From contig JANXCW010000004.1 in NCBI GenBank assembly GCA_025059775.1, positions 124,001 to 188,000 of the forward strand: a stretch of 64,000 nt of DNA. Reading direction: 5' to 3'. Both the position numbers and the translations under genes were made by a program. This DNA is from Armatimonadota bacterium (GTDB lineage Bacteria; Sysuimicrobiota; Sysuimicrobiia; Sysuimicrobiales; Sysuimicrobiaceae). The notes under the pieces were generated by a model. That model was not told the origin of the DNA. It saw nothing but the letters and a program-made list of their open reading frames with translations, and made no database searches. Positions 46,241-54,473 of the stretch are shown one piece after another (position 1 is the stretch's first letter; every line of letters begins with the position of its first letter).

Positions 46241-47197
46241 TCACACCCTTGGATCCAGGAGCAGGATCTGCTGAGGGTACGTGCGCTCCAGGATCTCTAT
46301 GATCCGGGTGAGGAGGGTGTTGTAGGGGACGGGGATGCCGTAACGCTCCGCGCGCCGGACGATCTCACCGTTGAGGAACCCGATCTCCGTGGGGCGTTGG
46401 CGCAGTACGTCCTGGAGCGTGGAGGGAAGGTGCGTGCGCTCCTGTGGGGACTGGTGGCGCCGGAGGAGTGTATCGAGGACCCGTTGGGGATCCAGGGAGA
46501 TCCCCTCCGCGGCGGCCACCGCCGCTACCTCTTCCACCAGCCGCTCGAAGATCTCCCGCGCAGCGGGCTGCGCCACGAGCGGCCCCACGGGAAGCCGGGT
46601 GACGGCCGCCAGCGCGTTTGCGGCCGCGTTGAAGGCCACCTTGTACCAGATGGCTTCCCAGGGATCGGGGAGGGCCTGCGCGGGCAGGCCGGCGGCGGTG
46701 AGCACGGTGGCGAGCTGTTGGGCGCCGCCGAAGCCGGAGGGGTCCACGGGGCCCAGGTGGATCTCCACGGGGTGCGGGGTCCACCGGATCCGCCCGGGGG
46801 CCACCAGGTCGCTCCACAGGAAGCACACGCCCGCCAGGATCCGCTCCGCGCGGAACACCTCCGCAAGGGCCTCCACGTTTCCCAGCCCGTTCTGGAGCGT
46901 CACCACCCAGGTGCGGGGACCCGCCATGGGTACGGCGCTTTGGGCTGCCTGTCGGGTGTGGTGGGACTTGGTAAAGACCAGCAGGTAATCCACGGTTCCC
47001 ACCTCCGCGGGGTCCAGGGTGGCCTGGACCCGCACGGACCGCGGGCGCACCCCGTCGTCCACCCACACCCCGTGCCGGCGGAGGGCAGCCACCTGCTCCT
47101 CCCACACGTCCACGAGCCACACCTCATGCCCGGCCTCTGCCAGGTGCACGCCAAAACGGCACCCCATGGCCCCTGCGCCCATCACGCCGAACCGCAC
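46241..47197 (-). CDS. 2-dehydropantoate 2-reductase family oxidoreductase
   Basis: 318 residues with the Rossmann start MRFGVMGAGAMGCRFG, the substrate-domain lysine in IWYKVAFNAAANALAA and the conserved GFLNGEIVRRAERYGI. KPR reduces ketopantoate for pantothenate, but large families of KPR-like enzymes act on other 2-keto acids. No panB/C/D is nearby and it sits in a metabolic cluster, so a non-pantothenate role is possible. 21 nt from the alcohol dehydrogenase gene. Confidence 0.82.
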   Translation of the reverse strand: MRFGVMGAGAMGCRFGVHLAEAGHEVWLVDVWEEQVAALRRHGVWVDDGVRPRSVRVQATLDPAEVGTVDYLLVFTKSHHTRQAAQSAVPMAGPRTWVVTLQNGLGNVEALAEVFRAERILAGVCFLWSDLVAPGRIRWTPHPVEIHLGPVDPSGFGGAQQLATVLTAAGLPAQALPDPWEAIWYKVAFNAAANALAAVTRLPVGPLVAQPAAREIFERLVEEVAAVAAAEGISLDPQRVLDTLLRRHQSPQERTHLPSTLQDVLRQRPTEIGFLNGEIVRRAERYGIPVPYNTLLTRIIEILERTYPQQILLLDPRV

Positions 47198-47218
47198 CGT
47201 CGTCTCCTTCCGGACCTC

Positions 47219-48262
47219 TCAGGGAACCAGCACCGCCCGGCCGCGGACGTTTCCCCGGTGCAGGTCTATGAGGGCCTGGTTCGCTTCCTGCAGGGGGTAG
47301 TGCACCGTCCTCGCGCGTACCTTCCCCTCCGCGGCCAGGTGCACGAGTTCTACCAGCTCCGCGTACGTCCCCACGAGGTTTCCCACGATGGCCTTCTCCA
47401 TGGCCACCAGCTCCATGGTGGGCACCGTGAGGGAATCCCCGTACCCCACCACGAAGTAGGTTCCCCGACGCCCCAACAACGACCATCCGAGGGCAGGAGC
47501 GCCTCCCTCCCCCACGAAGTCCAGGACCACCTGAGCGCCTCGTCCCTGGCTCCACTCCATGAACTGGGCGGGGATCTCCGGACCTGTGGGGAACACCGCG
47601 TCCGCCCCGAGCTCCCGAGCCCAGCTCCGGGCCTCCTCCGACCGGTCCACCACCGCGATGCGGGCAGGGCACAGGGCCCGGAGCATCTGGTACGCTAGGT
47701 GCCCCAGCCCTCCGAAGCCGAGGAGCACGGCCAGATTTCCAGGTCCCAAGAGTGGGACTGCCCGCTTCACCGCGTGGTAGGCCGCCAGTCCTGCGTCCGC
47801 AAAGGGTGCGGCTTCCTCCGGGGGCAACCCCTCCGGCAGCCGGATGCAGTTGCGCTCCTTCACGAGAAGATACTCCGCGAACCCGCCGTCCCGATCCAGC
47901 CCCACGAAGGCACCGTTCTCGCAGTGCATCTCCTGCCCCTGCCGACACGCCAGGCAGACGCCATCCGAGACCATGGGGTACACGAGGACGGGATCCCCCT
48001 TGCGCACGGACCGGACCGCAGGCCCTACCTCCTCCACCCACCCTGCGTTCTCGTGTCCCGGGATGTAGGGAAGGCGCGCCCGCATGATCCCCTGGAACAT
48101 GCCCTCCAGGATGTGCAGATCCGTCCGGCACACGCCCGCCCCGGCCACCCGGAGGACCACATCATCTGGGGCTTGCACCCTAGGCTCCGGAACCTCCTCC
48201 AGCACCAGGGCTGAGCTGTGATCGTCCAGGCTTCCGTACCTATGGAGTCGCGCCGCCCTCAT
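47219..48262 (-). CDS. Zinc-dependent alcohol dehydrogenase (MDR family)
   Basis: 347 residues. Catalytic-zinc motif VCRTDLHILEG and PGHENAGWVEEVG; NAD site GFGGLGHLAYQ. The structural-zinc lobe has DGVCLACRQGQEMHC, where the first of four expected cysteines is Asp; an acidic residue at this position also occurs in Sulfolobus ADH and may mark a heat-stable variant. It oxidises alcohols or reduces aldehydes with NAD(P). Its substrate in this cluster is unknown. Confidence 0.87.
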   Translation of the reverse strand: MRAARLHRYGSLDDHSSALVLEEVPEPRVQAPDDVVLRVAGAGVCRTDLHILEGMFQGIMRARLPYIPGHENAGWVEEVGPAVRSVRKGDPVLVYPMVSDGVCLACRQGQEMHCENGAFVGLDRDGGFAEYLLVKERNCIRLPEGLPPEEAAPFADAGLAAYHAVKRAVPLLGPGNLAVLLGFGGLGHLAYQMLRALCPARIAVVDRSEEARSWARELGADAVFPTGPEIPAQFMEWSQGRGAQVVLDFVGEGGAPALGWSLLGRRGTYFVVGYGDSLTVPTMELVAMEKAIVGNLVGTYAELVELVHLAAEGKVRARTVHYPLQEANQALIDLHRGNVRGRAVLVP

Positions 48263-48278
48263 GGTCTGCTCCGATACC

Positions 48279-49094
48279 CTACAGGTAGGTCAGCAGGTCC
48301 TGGATCCCGTGGAGCACCAGATCTGGCCGCTCCTGCGGAGGGAGCTTCCGCACCTCTTCGCTCAGGGTCACACCGGTGAGCACCAGGACGGTCCGCGCCC
48401 CGGCCTCCTTCCCCATCCGGGAATCCAGCTCCACGTCGTCCCCCACCACCACCACTTCCTCTACCGGCACCCCCAGTCGGGCCGCCGCCACCCGTAGCGC
48501 ATCCTGGGAGGGCTTGCCCACGAGCCGGGCGGGCTTTTGCGTGATGTAGGTGATGGCCGCGGCGAGGGCCGCGGAAAGCCCCGGAGTCCGGCCGTGCTTG
48601 GTGGCGTACCAGGGGGAAAGCGAGGTCACCAGGAACGCGGCACCGTTCCAGATGGCGCGGCAGGCTGCCGCCAGCTTCTCATAGGTCCAGACCGGATCCC
48701 AGCCCACTAGGACCACCCCCGCCCGCTCCCCTCCCTCCACTCCCACACACGGGATTCCCCGTTGCTCCAGAGGCACCCGCAACCCCCGCTGGCCCAACAC
48801 GAGAACCGGGCGGCCCGGATACTCGCAGGCGATGATCTCCGCGGCGATGGCGCCCGGGGTGATGACCTCATGATCCTCGACGGGCAGCGCGCTCGCCCGG
48901 AGGACCTCCGTGTACTCTTCCGGCGGAAGGGCGCTGCCGTTGGTCAGGAAGACGAACCGTCCTCCGGTTTGGCGAATGGCCTCGAGGACCTCCCGGGCTC
49001 CCGGGAGGACCTGCGGGTTGCGCCACTCCGCGGACTCCGCCACAATACAGGTCCCGTCCACGTCCAGGACGAAGCACCGACCCCGCAGGTTCAT
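48279..49094 (-). CDS. HAD-IIA phosphatase (NagD/phosphoglycolate phosphatase-like)
   Basis: 271 residues with motif I VLDVDGT, motif II FLTNGSA, C2A cap, the GKPSQDALR lysine region and motif IV VVGDDVELD. Family members dephosphorylate small phosphates such as phosphoglycolate, nitrophenyl phosphate or nucleotides. Its gene overlaps the carboxyltransferase-like gene by 4 nt (ATGA), so it may remove a phosphate installed by the phosphotransferase encoded two genes upstream. That link is inference. Confidence 0.87.
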   Translation of the reverse strand: MNLRGRCFVLDVDGTCIVAESAEWRNPQVLPGAREVLEAIRQTGGRFVFLTNGSALPPEEYTEVLRASALPVEDHEVITPGAIAAEIIACEYPGRPVLVLGQRGLRVPLEQRGIPCVGVEGGERAGVVLVGWDPVWTYEKLAAACRAIWNGAAFLVTSLSPWYATKHGRTPGLSAALAAAITYITQKPARLVGKPSQDALRVAAARLGVPVEEVVVVGDDVELDSRMGKEAGARTVLVLTGVTLSEEVRKLPPQERPDLVLHGIQDLLTYL

Positions 49095-50584
49095 GAGACC
49101 TGCCCCCGCTTCAGGGTAAGCCCCAGGCCCTTCCGCTCCAGCCGGACGTAGGTCACCTTCCGGGAATCCGAGGAAAGGGCTTCCACGAGGCGCTTCAAAC
49201 TTTCCCCACTCCCCTTTCCGTCCAGGACCAGGGGAGCCGACTTACCCCGCTGGATCGCGAGGACCTCCTCCTCCGGTAGCCCATACCGGAGCAGCAGCTC
49301 CTCGTCCGAGCGGCCCCCGTAGATCCTGCGCAGCTCCGCGATGGAGAGGTCTGGCCGTTCCGAGGGGATCTCCCTGGCCCGCGGGAGGGAGAGGACCCGA
49401 TCCCGAACCTCGGGATCGATGGGGCCCGGAGGCTGCCCGTACTGTCCCAGGACGTACCGGATGGTTTCGTCCGCCACGAGGTGGTAGCGTTCCGGGCCGA
49501 TGAGGTTCAACAGCGCCTGCGTGGCCACAAACTGGCTGAAGGGCGTCATCATGATGGGATATCCTAGCTCCGCCCGCACCCGGACGATCTCGTCCAGCAC
49601 CGCCTCGAACTTGTCCTCCTGTCCGATCTCCCGCAGGTTCCGCTTCAGAGTGGTGACCATGCCGCCCGGGACCTGATGCCGGTAGTAGGCTAGGTCATAC
49701 TCCGAGGGTCGGCCGATGGGCAGGTTTCGCCGCCGTGCCACCTGGAAGAAGTACCGGGAGACCCTCTCCGCGGCCTGGAGATCCACCTCCACCTCGAATC
49801 CCAGCTCCCGGAGGTTCGCTACGGTCCGGAAGAAGTTCGGGAGGCTGGTTCCCTCCGCCAGGGGAGGGATGGCGGTGTGGAAGGTTCGCACCCCCAGTTC
49901 CGCGGCCCGGACGTAGCACACGGGGGCGAGCCCCATGTTGCAGTGGGAGTGCACCTCCAGTGGGGTATCCCCCAGGGCTTCCTGGAGGGCCGGCACCAGG
50001 GTGCTCACCCGGTCGGGGGTCAACAGACCCGCGGGGTCCTTGATGTACACCGCGTCCACCACGCCCCGGGCCTTCTCTCCCAGTTCCCGGACCCGACGGG
50101 TGTAGAACGCATCCGTGTGCACCGGGCTGACGCTGTACACCAGGGCCACCACCACCTCCTCGGCCCCCTCTTCCCGGGCCATCCGGGCCCCCTCCACCAT
50201 CTCCGCCACGTTGTTCATGGGATCCACCACCTGGATCCGGCGGACGCCGTGGCGGACCACGGTGCGCATGGCGAGCCGGATGAGCTCCCGCGGACACGGC
50301 TCCCACCGGATGAACCGGAGCCCCGTGGTCATGAAGGTGAGCGGCGTGCGGGGCATTCGCTCCCGGGCGAGCCGGATCCGCTCGAAGGGATCCTCCCGGT
50401 GCCACCGCACGGACACGGCCATGTGGGTGCTGGTGGTGAAGTCCAGGGCCTTGAAGCCCACCCGATCCATGTCCTCTGCCACAGCCAGGATCATGGGGGT
50501 GGTGATCCCCGTGGCGCTCCACAGGCTTTGGTTCCCGTCGCGGAAGGTGACGTCAATCAGCTGGATCCGTCTCCCCATGGCCAA
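49091..50584 (-). CDS. HMGL-type carboxyltransferase-like enzyme (pyruvate carboxylase B / OadA family)
   Basis: 497 residues starting IQLIDVTFRDGNQSL, the metal-binding start of the DRE-TIM/HMGL fold. Later come YIKDPAGLLTP with the carbamylatable lysine, and HSHCNMGLAP with the two metal histidines where OadA has HTHDTSG. The C-terminal PYC_OADA domain is present but there is no biotinyl-lysine domain. No biotin carboxylase or carrier is nearby. It could be a split-system carboxyltransferase or an aldolase-like relative. Gap to the phosphotransferase subunit is 6 nt, to the HAD gene an overlap. Confidence 0.8.
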   Translation of the reverse strand: MAMGRRIQLIDVTFRDGNQSLWSATGITTPMILAVAEDMDRVGFKALDFTTSTHMAVSVRWHREDPFERIRLARERMPRTPLTFMTTGLRFIRWEPCPRELIRLAMRTVVRHGVRRIQVVDPMNNVAEMVEGARMAREEGAEEVVVALVYSVSPVHTDAFYTRRVRELGEKARGVVDAVYIKDPAGLLTPDRVSTLVPALQEALGDTPLEVHSHCNMGLAPVCYVRAAELGVRTFHTAIPPLAEGTSLPNFFRTVANLRELGFEVEVDLQAAERVSRYFFQVARRRNLPIGRPSEYDLAYYRHQVPGGMVTTLKRNLREIGQEDKFEAVLDEIVRVRAELGYPIMMTPFSQFVATQALLNLIGPERYHLVADETIRYVLGQYGQPPGPIDPEVRDRVLSLPRAREIPSERPDLSIAELRRIYGGRSDEELLLRYGLPEEEVLAIQRGKSAPLVLDGKGSGESLKRLVEALSSDSRKVTYVRLERKGLGLTLKRGQVS

Positions 50585-50590
50585 CCGGAC

Positions 50591-51682
50591 TCACCGGGAC
50601 AGCGCCTTGCCCGCCAGGGTCTGCACCACATAGCTGAGCGGGTCCTTGAAGTTGGCCGCGATGGAGCTCCTGGGACGCCGGCTCCACACCGTCTCGGGCC
50701 GGGACTGGAGCAGGTAGAGGTTATGGGGAAATTCCTCATTCTCCGCCACCGCCCACTCGATGTCCAGGGGGAACCCGTAGACCTGCTCCAGGTGGCGAGC
50801 GAGCCGAGCCAGCTCCACGGCCTCCGCATCGGAGAGGCACGGTTTCGTCTGCAGATCCTCGGGAACGGGCACCTTCACCAGCAGCCCCTCATGACCCGAG
50901 GGCGCGAACTGCACGGTCTTGGGCGAAATCTTACGGTGCACGATCTCCAGGGTCACCTTGTTGATGGTGAACTCGTCCGGGGTCACCTCCCCGCTCACCA
51001 CCGCCACGCCCGGCCCCCAGCTGCCCTCCACCACGATCAGGGAACGGTCCCCGGTCCGGGGGCTCAGGGTGAACAGCACCCCCGCGGCCCTGGGATGAAC
51101 CATCTGCTGAACCCCCACCGCCACCCCGTCGTCCAGGGACACCCCCTGGGTGAGCCGGTAGCTGAGCGCCCGGGGGGTGAAGGCACTTGCCCAGCACCGA
51201 CGGACGGAGTCCAACACCTGCTCGGTCCCCCGGACCCACAGGTATGTCTCCTGCTGCCCCGCGAAGCTCGCCTGCTCACTGTCCTCCGCGAGGGCGCTGG
51301 AGCGCACGGCCACGGGCGGATCTGACTGCCCCGTCCGGATGCCCAGATCCTCGTACCCCCGTTCGATGGCGCCCTGCACCTCCGGTGGGATCCGGCTCTC
51401 CAGGAACATGCCTGTAATCTGTTGGCTCGCCCGCTCGATGCTCTCCAGGTCGTGGGGCACCACGGAAGCGAGGGCCTGCCGCAGCCGATCCTCCAGGCCG
51501 TTGGCCTCGAGGAAGCGCCGGTACCCGAGGCTGGTGACCGCAAATCCGGGCGGGACCCGGCATCCGTGTCGGAGGAGCTCCCCCAGGCTCGCCACCTTCC
51601 CGCCCACGAGGGACCGCTCCGCAAGTCCTACCCGCGAGAACTCTAGGGTAATGGGGATCTCTCCCATCATTCGAACCTCCAT
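50591..51682 (-). CDS. PEP/pyruvate-binding (PPDK-N) domain protein, phenylphosphate-synthase beta-like
   Basis: 363 residues comprising only the ATP-grasp nucleotide-binding domain of PEP synthase: LVGGKVASLGELLRHG, VAVRSSALAEDSEQASFAG, and the C-terminal LDIEWAVAENEEFPHNLYLLQSRPE-type block. It lacks the phosphohistidine and PEP-binding domains, which the upstream gene partly supplies. Stand-alone N-terminal (about 40 kDa) plus His-domain (about 70 kDa) subunits are the arrangement of phenylphosphate synthase. Its start region has a duplicated ribosome-site/start unit; ATGs at 51,682 and 51,670 are both served. Confidence 0.85.
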   Translation of the reverse strand: MEVRMMGEIPITLEFSRVGLAERSLVGGKVASLGELLRHGCRVPPGFAVTSLGYRRFLEANGLEDRLRQALASVVPHDLESIERASQQITGMFLESRIPPEVQGAIERGYEDLGIRTGQSDPPVAVRSSALAEDSEQASFAGQQETYLWVRGTEQVLDSVRRCWASAFTPRALSYRLTQGVSLDDGVAVGVQQMVHPRAAGVLFTLSPRTGDRSLIVVEGSWGPGVAVVSGEVTPDEFTINKVTLEIVHRKISPKTVQFAPSGHEGLLVKVPVPEDLQTKPCLSDAEAVELARLARHLEQVYGFPLDIEWAVAENEEFPHNLYLLQSRPETVWSRRPRSSIAANFKDPLSYVVQTLAGKALSR

Positions 51683-51691
51683 TCGAACCTC
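51668..51691 (-). repeat. Perfect 12-bp tandem duplication of ribosome site plus ATG
   Basis: GAGGTTCGAATG occurs twice in immediate succession on the minus strand. Each copy carries a GAGG site and an ATG in the same frame, so the downstream gene has two equivalent starts 4 codons apart. Confidence 0.85.
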
Positions 51692-51700
51692 GCCCCCCTT

Positions 51701-53527
51701 CTAGTCCTCCAGCAGGGTCACGGTTCCCGCGTCGCCGTCCACCCGGATCCGCTGACCCGTCCGGATGCGCTTGGTTGCGGATCCGGTCCCCAGCACCGCG
51801 GGGATCCCGTACTCCCGGGCCACGATGGCCGCGTGGGACATCATGCCGCCGATGTCGGAGACCGTGGCCCGGATCCGGGAGAAGACCGGGGCCCAGCTGG
51901 GCTCTGTCACGGAGCACACCAGGATTTCGCCTTCCTGGACCTCATGCAGCTGGTCCACGCTGAGGACCACCCGCGCGGGCCCCTCCACCACACCGGGCGA
52001 GGCCGCGAATCCCCGGAGGACCTTTTCCTCCGCCTTCTCGGGCTCCAGCCACGCCCGCAGGCGCTCCGGGGTGATCCCCCAGAGCATTACCACCGCGGGA
52101 TCCACCACGGCCTCTGGAACGGTCCCCAGGGCCGGAGGCGGGTTCCACTCCCGCAGCCTCTGCAGCAGCTCCCGCCGTCGGGCGATGATGGGGGGCCAGT
52201 ATACGGGTCCCCGGGCCGGCGACCCGATGGTCCAGGAAAGCAGGAGGTCCATAAGGGCCTGGTGGACCTCGCTCCAGTGCAGGTAGAAAATGTCCTCCAC
52301 GTCCTGGAAGAACCCCTGTCGGACGAACAGGGCTCCCAGCTCCCGCACCTTGTTCCAGAACACGCTCTGGTACCAGTGCTCCACGTAGAACTTGTGGTCC
52401 TCGATGGAGTAGTACACGTTGCGGACAAGTCCCAGCAGTTGGTCGAACGCCTTTCGGTCCTCCTCCGTCTGCAGCAAAGCGCGATAGCCCTCCGTGATCT
52501 GGTCCCGATCCCGCCGGCGACCTTCGATGTCCCGCTCCAGGGACTCCCCGCGCTTCACCTTCGCCACGTAGTCGCACAGGATGCCGAAGACGGCCCCCGG
52601 ATCGTCCACCCACGCCCGGTGGTGATGGTGGAACCCGTCCCCGGTGTTCATGTAGAACCAGGGGTCGGAACTCCGCCGCCACTCCTCGAGCCACGTCCGT
52701 CCGGCCTCGCTCCCCGCGAGGGCCTCGAACACCTCCTTCACATTCGCGCCGGCCTGGAAGAGGGAATCCACCCCTAGCTCTACCGCGCGCTTCGCCAGTC
52801 GCTTCAGCTCGTCGTTGGGGCGGAACATGCTTACGTCAATGGCGCCCACCATGCGGGTGATGGCCTGATCCGAGATCTCGGGAAACGCTTTCTTGCAGAA
52901 CTCGTAGAAGGTGAAGTAGGCGGCGAAACCGATCATCACGATCTCCATATGGATCTGCCAGATCCGGAAGATACTCTCCAGCAGCCGGTGGTATGCCTCG
53001 AACACCTCCTGTGAGGTGCCGTATCCCTTCCGCTCAAACACCAGCCGCTCGTCCTCCACCTCCGGGAGCTCCGGGAACCGGATGGCCTTCAGCTGCTCGA
53101 TCTCCCGCTTGACCTTCTCCCGCCACTCCTCGTAGAACCGCGGCCAGTTCTCGAAGTAGTACCCCGCCCGGCGTTCGAAGAGCTTGGCCCGCTCCTCGAT
53201 CTTCTTGGGATCCGCCACCGCGGTGGGACTGATGTACAGCCGGCCGTTCAGGAACCGGAAGTCAATTCCCATGGCGGGCGGGATGGCGAACATGCGGCTG
53301 CTCATCTCCCCGATGCCGAGGTAACCCGCCTCGAATCCGATGGTGTCAAACGGGTGCACGGCCTCCGGGGCGTGCATGCCATTGTAGAACCACAGTTTGT
53401 TCTCCTCCTCCGATTTCCGGTCCTCGCTGAACAGGAGGTAGTACGGATACATCTCCGCCCAGCCCTCGCAGCCGGGGGGCGTCTCGATCTCGAACGGGCT
53501 CTGGAACCGCAAAGCGTCCGACATCAT
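51701..53527 (-). CDS. PEP-utilising phosphohistidine protein, phenylphosphate-synthase alpha-like
   Basis: 608 residues. The C-terminal 80 are a PEP-utilising mobile domain with the phosphohistidine in GGMMSHAAIVAREYGIPAV (about 565). The N-terminal 480 residues lack the PEP/pyruvate TIM barrel and are instead a mostly helical domain rich in Trp, Tyr and Phe (EGWAEMYPYYLLFSED, FDTIGFEAGYLG). This matches the 70-kDa subunit of phenylphosphate synthase, where the helical part binds the phosphoryl acceptor. With the next gene it should phosphorylate a hydroxylated compound at ATP expense. A GGGGGAGGGG site sets the ATG. First gene of the operon. Confidence 0.82.
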   Translation of the reverse strand: MMSDALRFQSPFEIETPPGCEGWAEMYPYYLLFSEDRKSEEENKLWFYNGMHAPEAVHPFDTIGFEAGYLGIGEMSSRMFAIPPAMGIDFRFLNGRLYISPTAVADPKKIEERAKLFERRAGYYFENWPRFYEEWREKVKREIEQLKAIRFPELPEVEDERLVFERKGYGTSQEVFEAYHRLLESIFRIWQIHMEIVMIGFAAYFTFYEFCKKAFPEISDQAITRMVGAIDVSMFRPNDELKRLAKRAVELGVDSLFQAGANVKEVFEALAGSEAGRTWLEEWRRSSDPWFYMNTGDGFHHHHRAWVDDPGAVFGILCDYVAKVKRGESLERDIEGRRRDRDQITEGYRALLQTEEDRKAFDQLLGLVRNVYYSIEDHKFYVEHWYQSVFWNKVRELGALFVRQGFFQDVEDIFYLHWSEVHQALMDLLLSWTIGSPARGPVYWPPIIARRRELLQRLREWNPPPALGTVPEAVVDPAVVMLWGITPERLRAWLEPEKAEEKVLRGFAASPGVVEGPARVVLSVDQLHEVQEGEILVCSVTEPSWAPVFSRIRATVSDIGGMMSHAAIVAREYGIPAVLGTGSATKRIRTGQRIRVDGDAGTVTLLED

Positions 53528-53671
53528 CTCCCCTCCCCCGTAGGTGTCCGATATGGGCTTCGGATGTGCTGAAGGGCCTTCCGCGAGAAGGTGGCAGATG
53601 GAGTCTGCCCTTCCCCACCCCCGTGGCTCCCGAGACGAGCCCAACTCACCCGCGGCGTCCCCCGATGGAGC

Positions 53672-53728
53672 GGATTAATCCTATCGATAGCCCAACCAAA
53701 TCCTAGGGACGTCGATAGCGGCTGTCAA
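53672..53728 (-). promoter_or_regulatory. Promoter and operator-like repeats of the phosphotransferase operon
   Basis: TTGACA (53728-53723), 17 nt, TAGGAT (53705-53700); start near 53,693 and a 166-nt leader. Overlapping it are two adjoining perfect 10-bp palindromes, GGATTAATCC (53672-53681) and CTATCGATAG (53681-53690), just downstream of the start. The elements AATCCTA and TCGATAG recur as a second pair at 53699-53705 and 53712-53718 with 6 nt inserted. This looks like a regulated promoter with a repressor operator. Confidence 0.6.
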
Positions 53729-53758
53729 GCAAGGCACCCCGTCTGCAGGCGCCTTCGC

Positions 53759-53777
53759 GCACCCGCTCCGCGGGTGC
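53759..53777 (-). terminator. 8-bp GC hairpin after nuoC
   Basis: GCACCCGC and GCGGGTGC flank a 3-nt loop, 3 nt past the nuoC stop on its strand. No T-tract follows. It could end the nuo transcript with Rho or protect its 3' end, and it separates nuo from the next promoter. Confidence 0.45.
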
Positions 53778-53780
53778 TCC

Positions 53781-54473
53781 TTAAGCCCGCTCCCCCAGGG
53801 GAGGCTCCGTGCCCACGATCTCGCTCTGGCGGATCCTCGCGAGCTCCACCAGCCAGTCGGGGTCCTCGTAGACGTAGTCCTTCCGGAGGGGATGCCCCTT
53901 CCAGTCCTCCGTCATGAGGATCCGGCGCAGATCCGGATGTCCCTCGTACACCACGCCGAAGAGGTCGTAGGTCTCCCGCTCGTGCCAGTTGGCTCCTACC
54001 CACAGATCGCTCACCGTAGGGATCCGGGGGTTCGTCCGATCCACGGGCACCTTCACCAAGAGCTCGTGGTTGTGCACGGTGGACCACAGGTGGTAGGTGC
54101 ACTCCAGGCGATCCCCCCAGTCGATGGCGCTGCAGAAGGAGAGGTAGTCCAGCCGGAACTCTGGGTCGTCCCGCAAGAACCGCATCACCTCCCGGAAGCG
54201 CGAAGGCGGCACCCGGACAGCGGGGGTGAGGTACCGGTGGACCGCGGGTTCCTCCCGGCGGGGGGGCCGGGGCGGGGCCTTTCCTTCCGCCCTGGCCCGC
54301 TCCACCTCCTCCTGGTAGGCGCGCAGCCGCTCCTGCTGCTCCCGCTCGAACCGATCCAATTCCTGTCGGGCTGCCTCCACCAGGTCTTCCACCTCGGGGA
54401 AGTGCTCCCGCAGCCTCTGGAGGAGGGCTTCCGGGAAATGGCCGCCCGCGGGTCGGGGGCTGGGGAAGGTCAT
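53781..54473 (-). CDS. nuoC: NADH-quinone oxidoreductase subunit C
   Basis: 230 residues. The C-terminal 30-kDa subunit signature is present: HNHELLVKVPVDR, then WHERETYDLFGVVYEGHPDLRRILM and the GHPLRKDY end. The N-terminal part holds an unusual highly charged helix (about residues 40-75, rich in Glu, Arg and Gln) followed by a Pro/Arg linker not seen in typical NuoC. The start overlaps the nuoI stop (ATGA). It is last in the order B-D-I-C, while canonical operons run B-C-D. Confidence 0.92.
   Translation of the reverse strand: MTFPSPRPAGGHFPEALLQRLREHFPEVEDLVEAARQELDRFEREQQERLRAYQEEVERARAEGKAPPRPPRREEPAVHRYLTPAVRVPPSRFREVMRFLRDDPEFRLDYLSFCSAIDWGDRLECTYHLWSTVHNHELLVKVPVDRTNPRIPTVSDLWVGANWHERETYDLFGVVYEGHPDLRRILMTEDWKGHPLRKDYVYEDPDWLVELARIRQSEIVGTEPPLGERA

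Noticed and set aside
50591-53527. Annotation as a split PEP synthase
   Set aside because: The large subunit lacks the PEP/pyruvate-binding barrel and has an unrelated helical domain, so gluconeogenic PEP synthesis is not supported.
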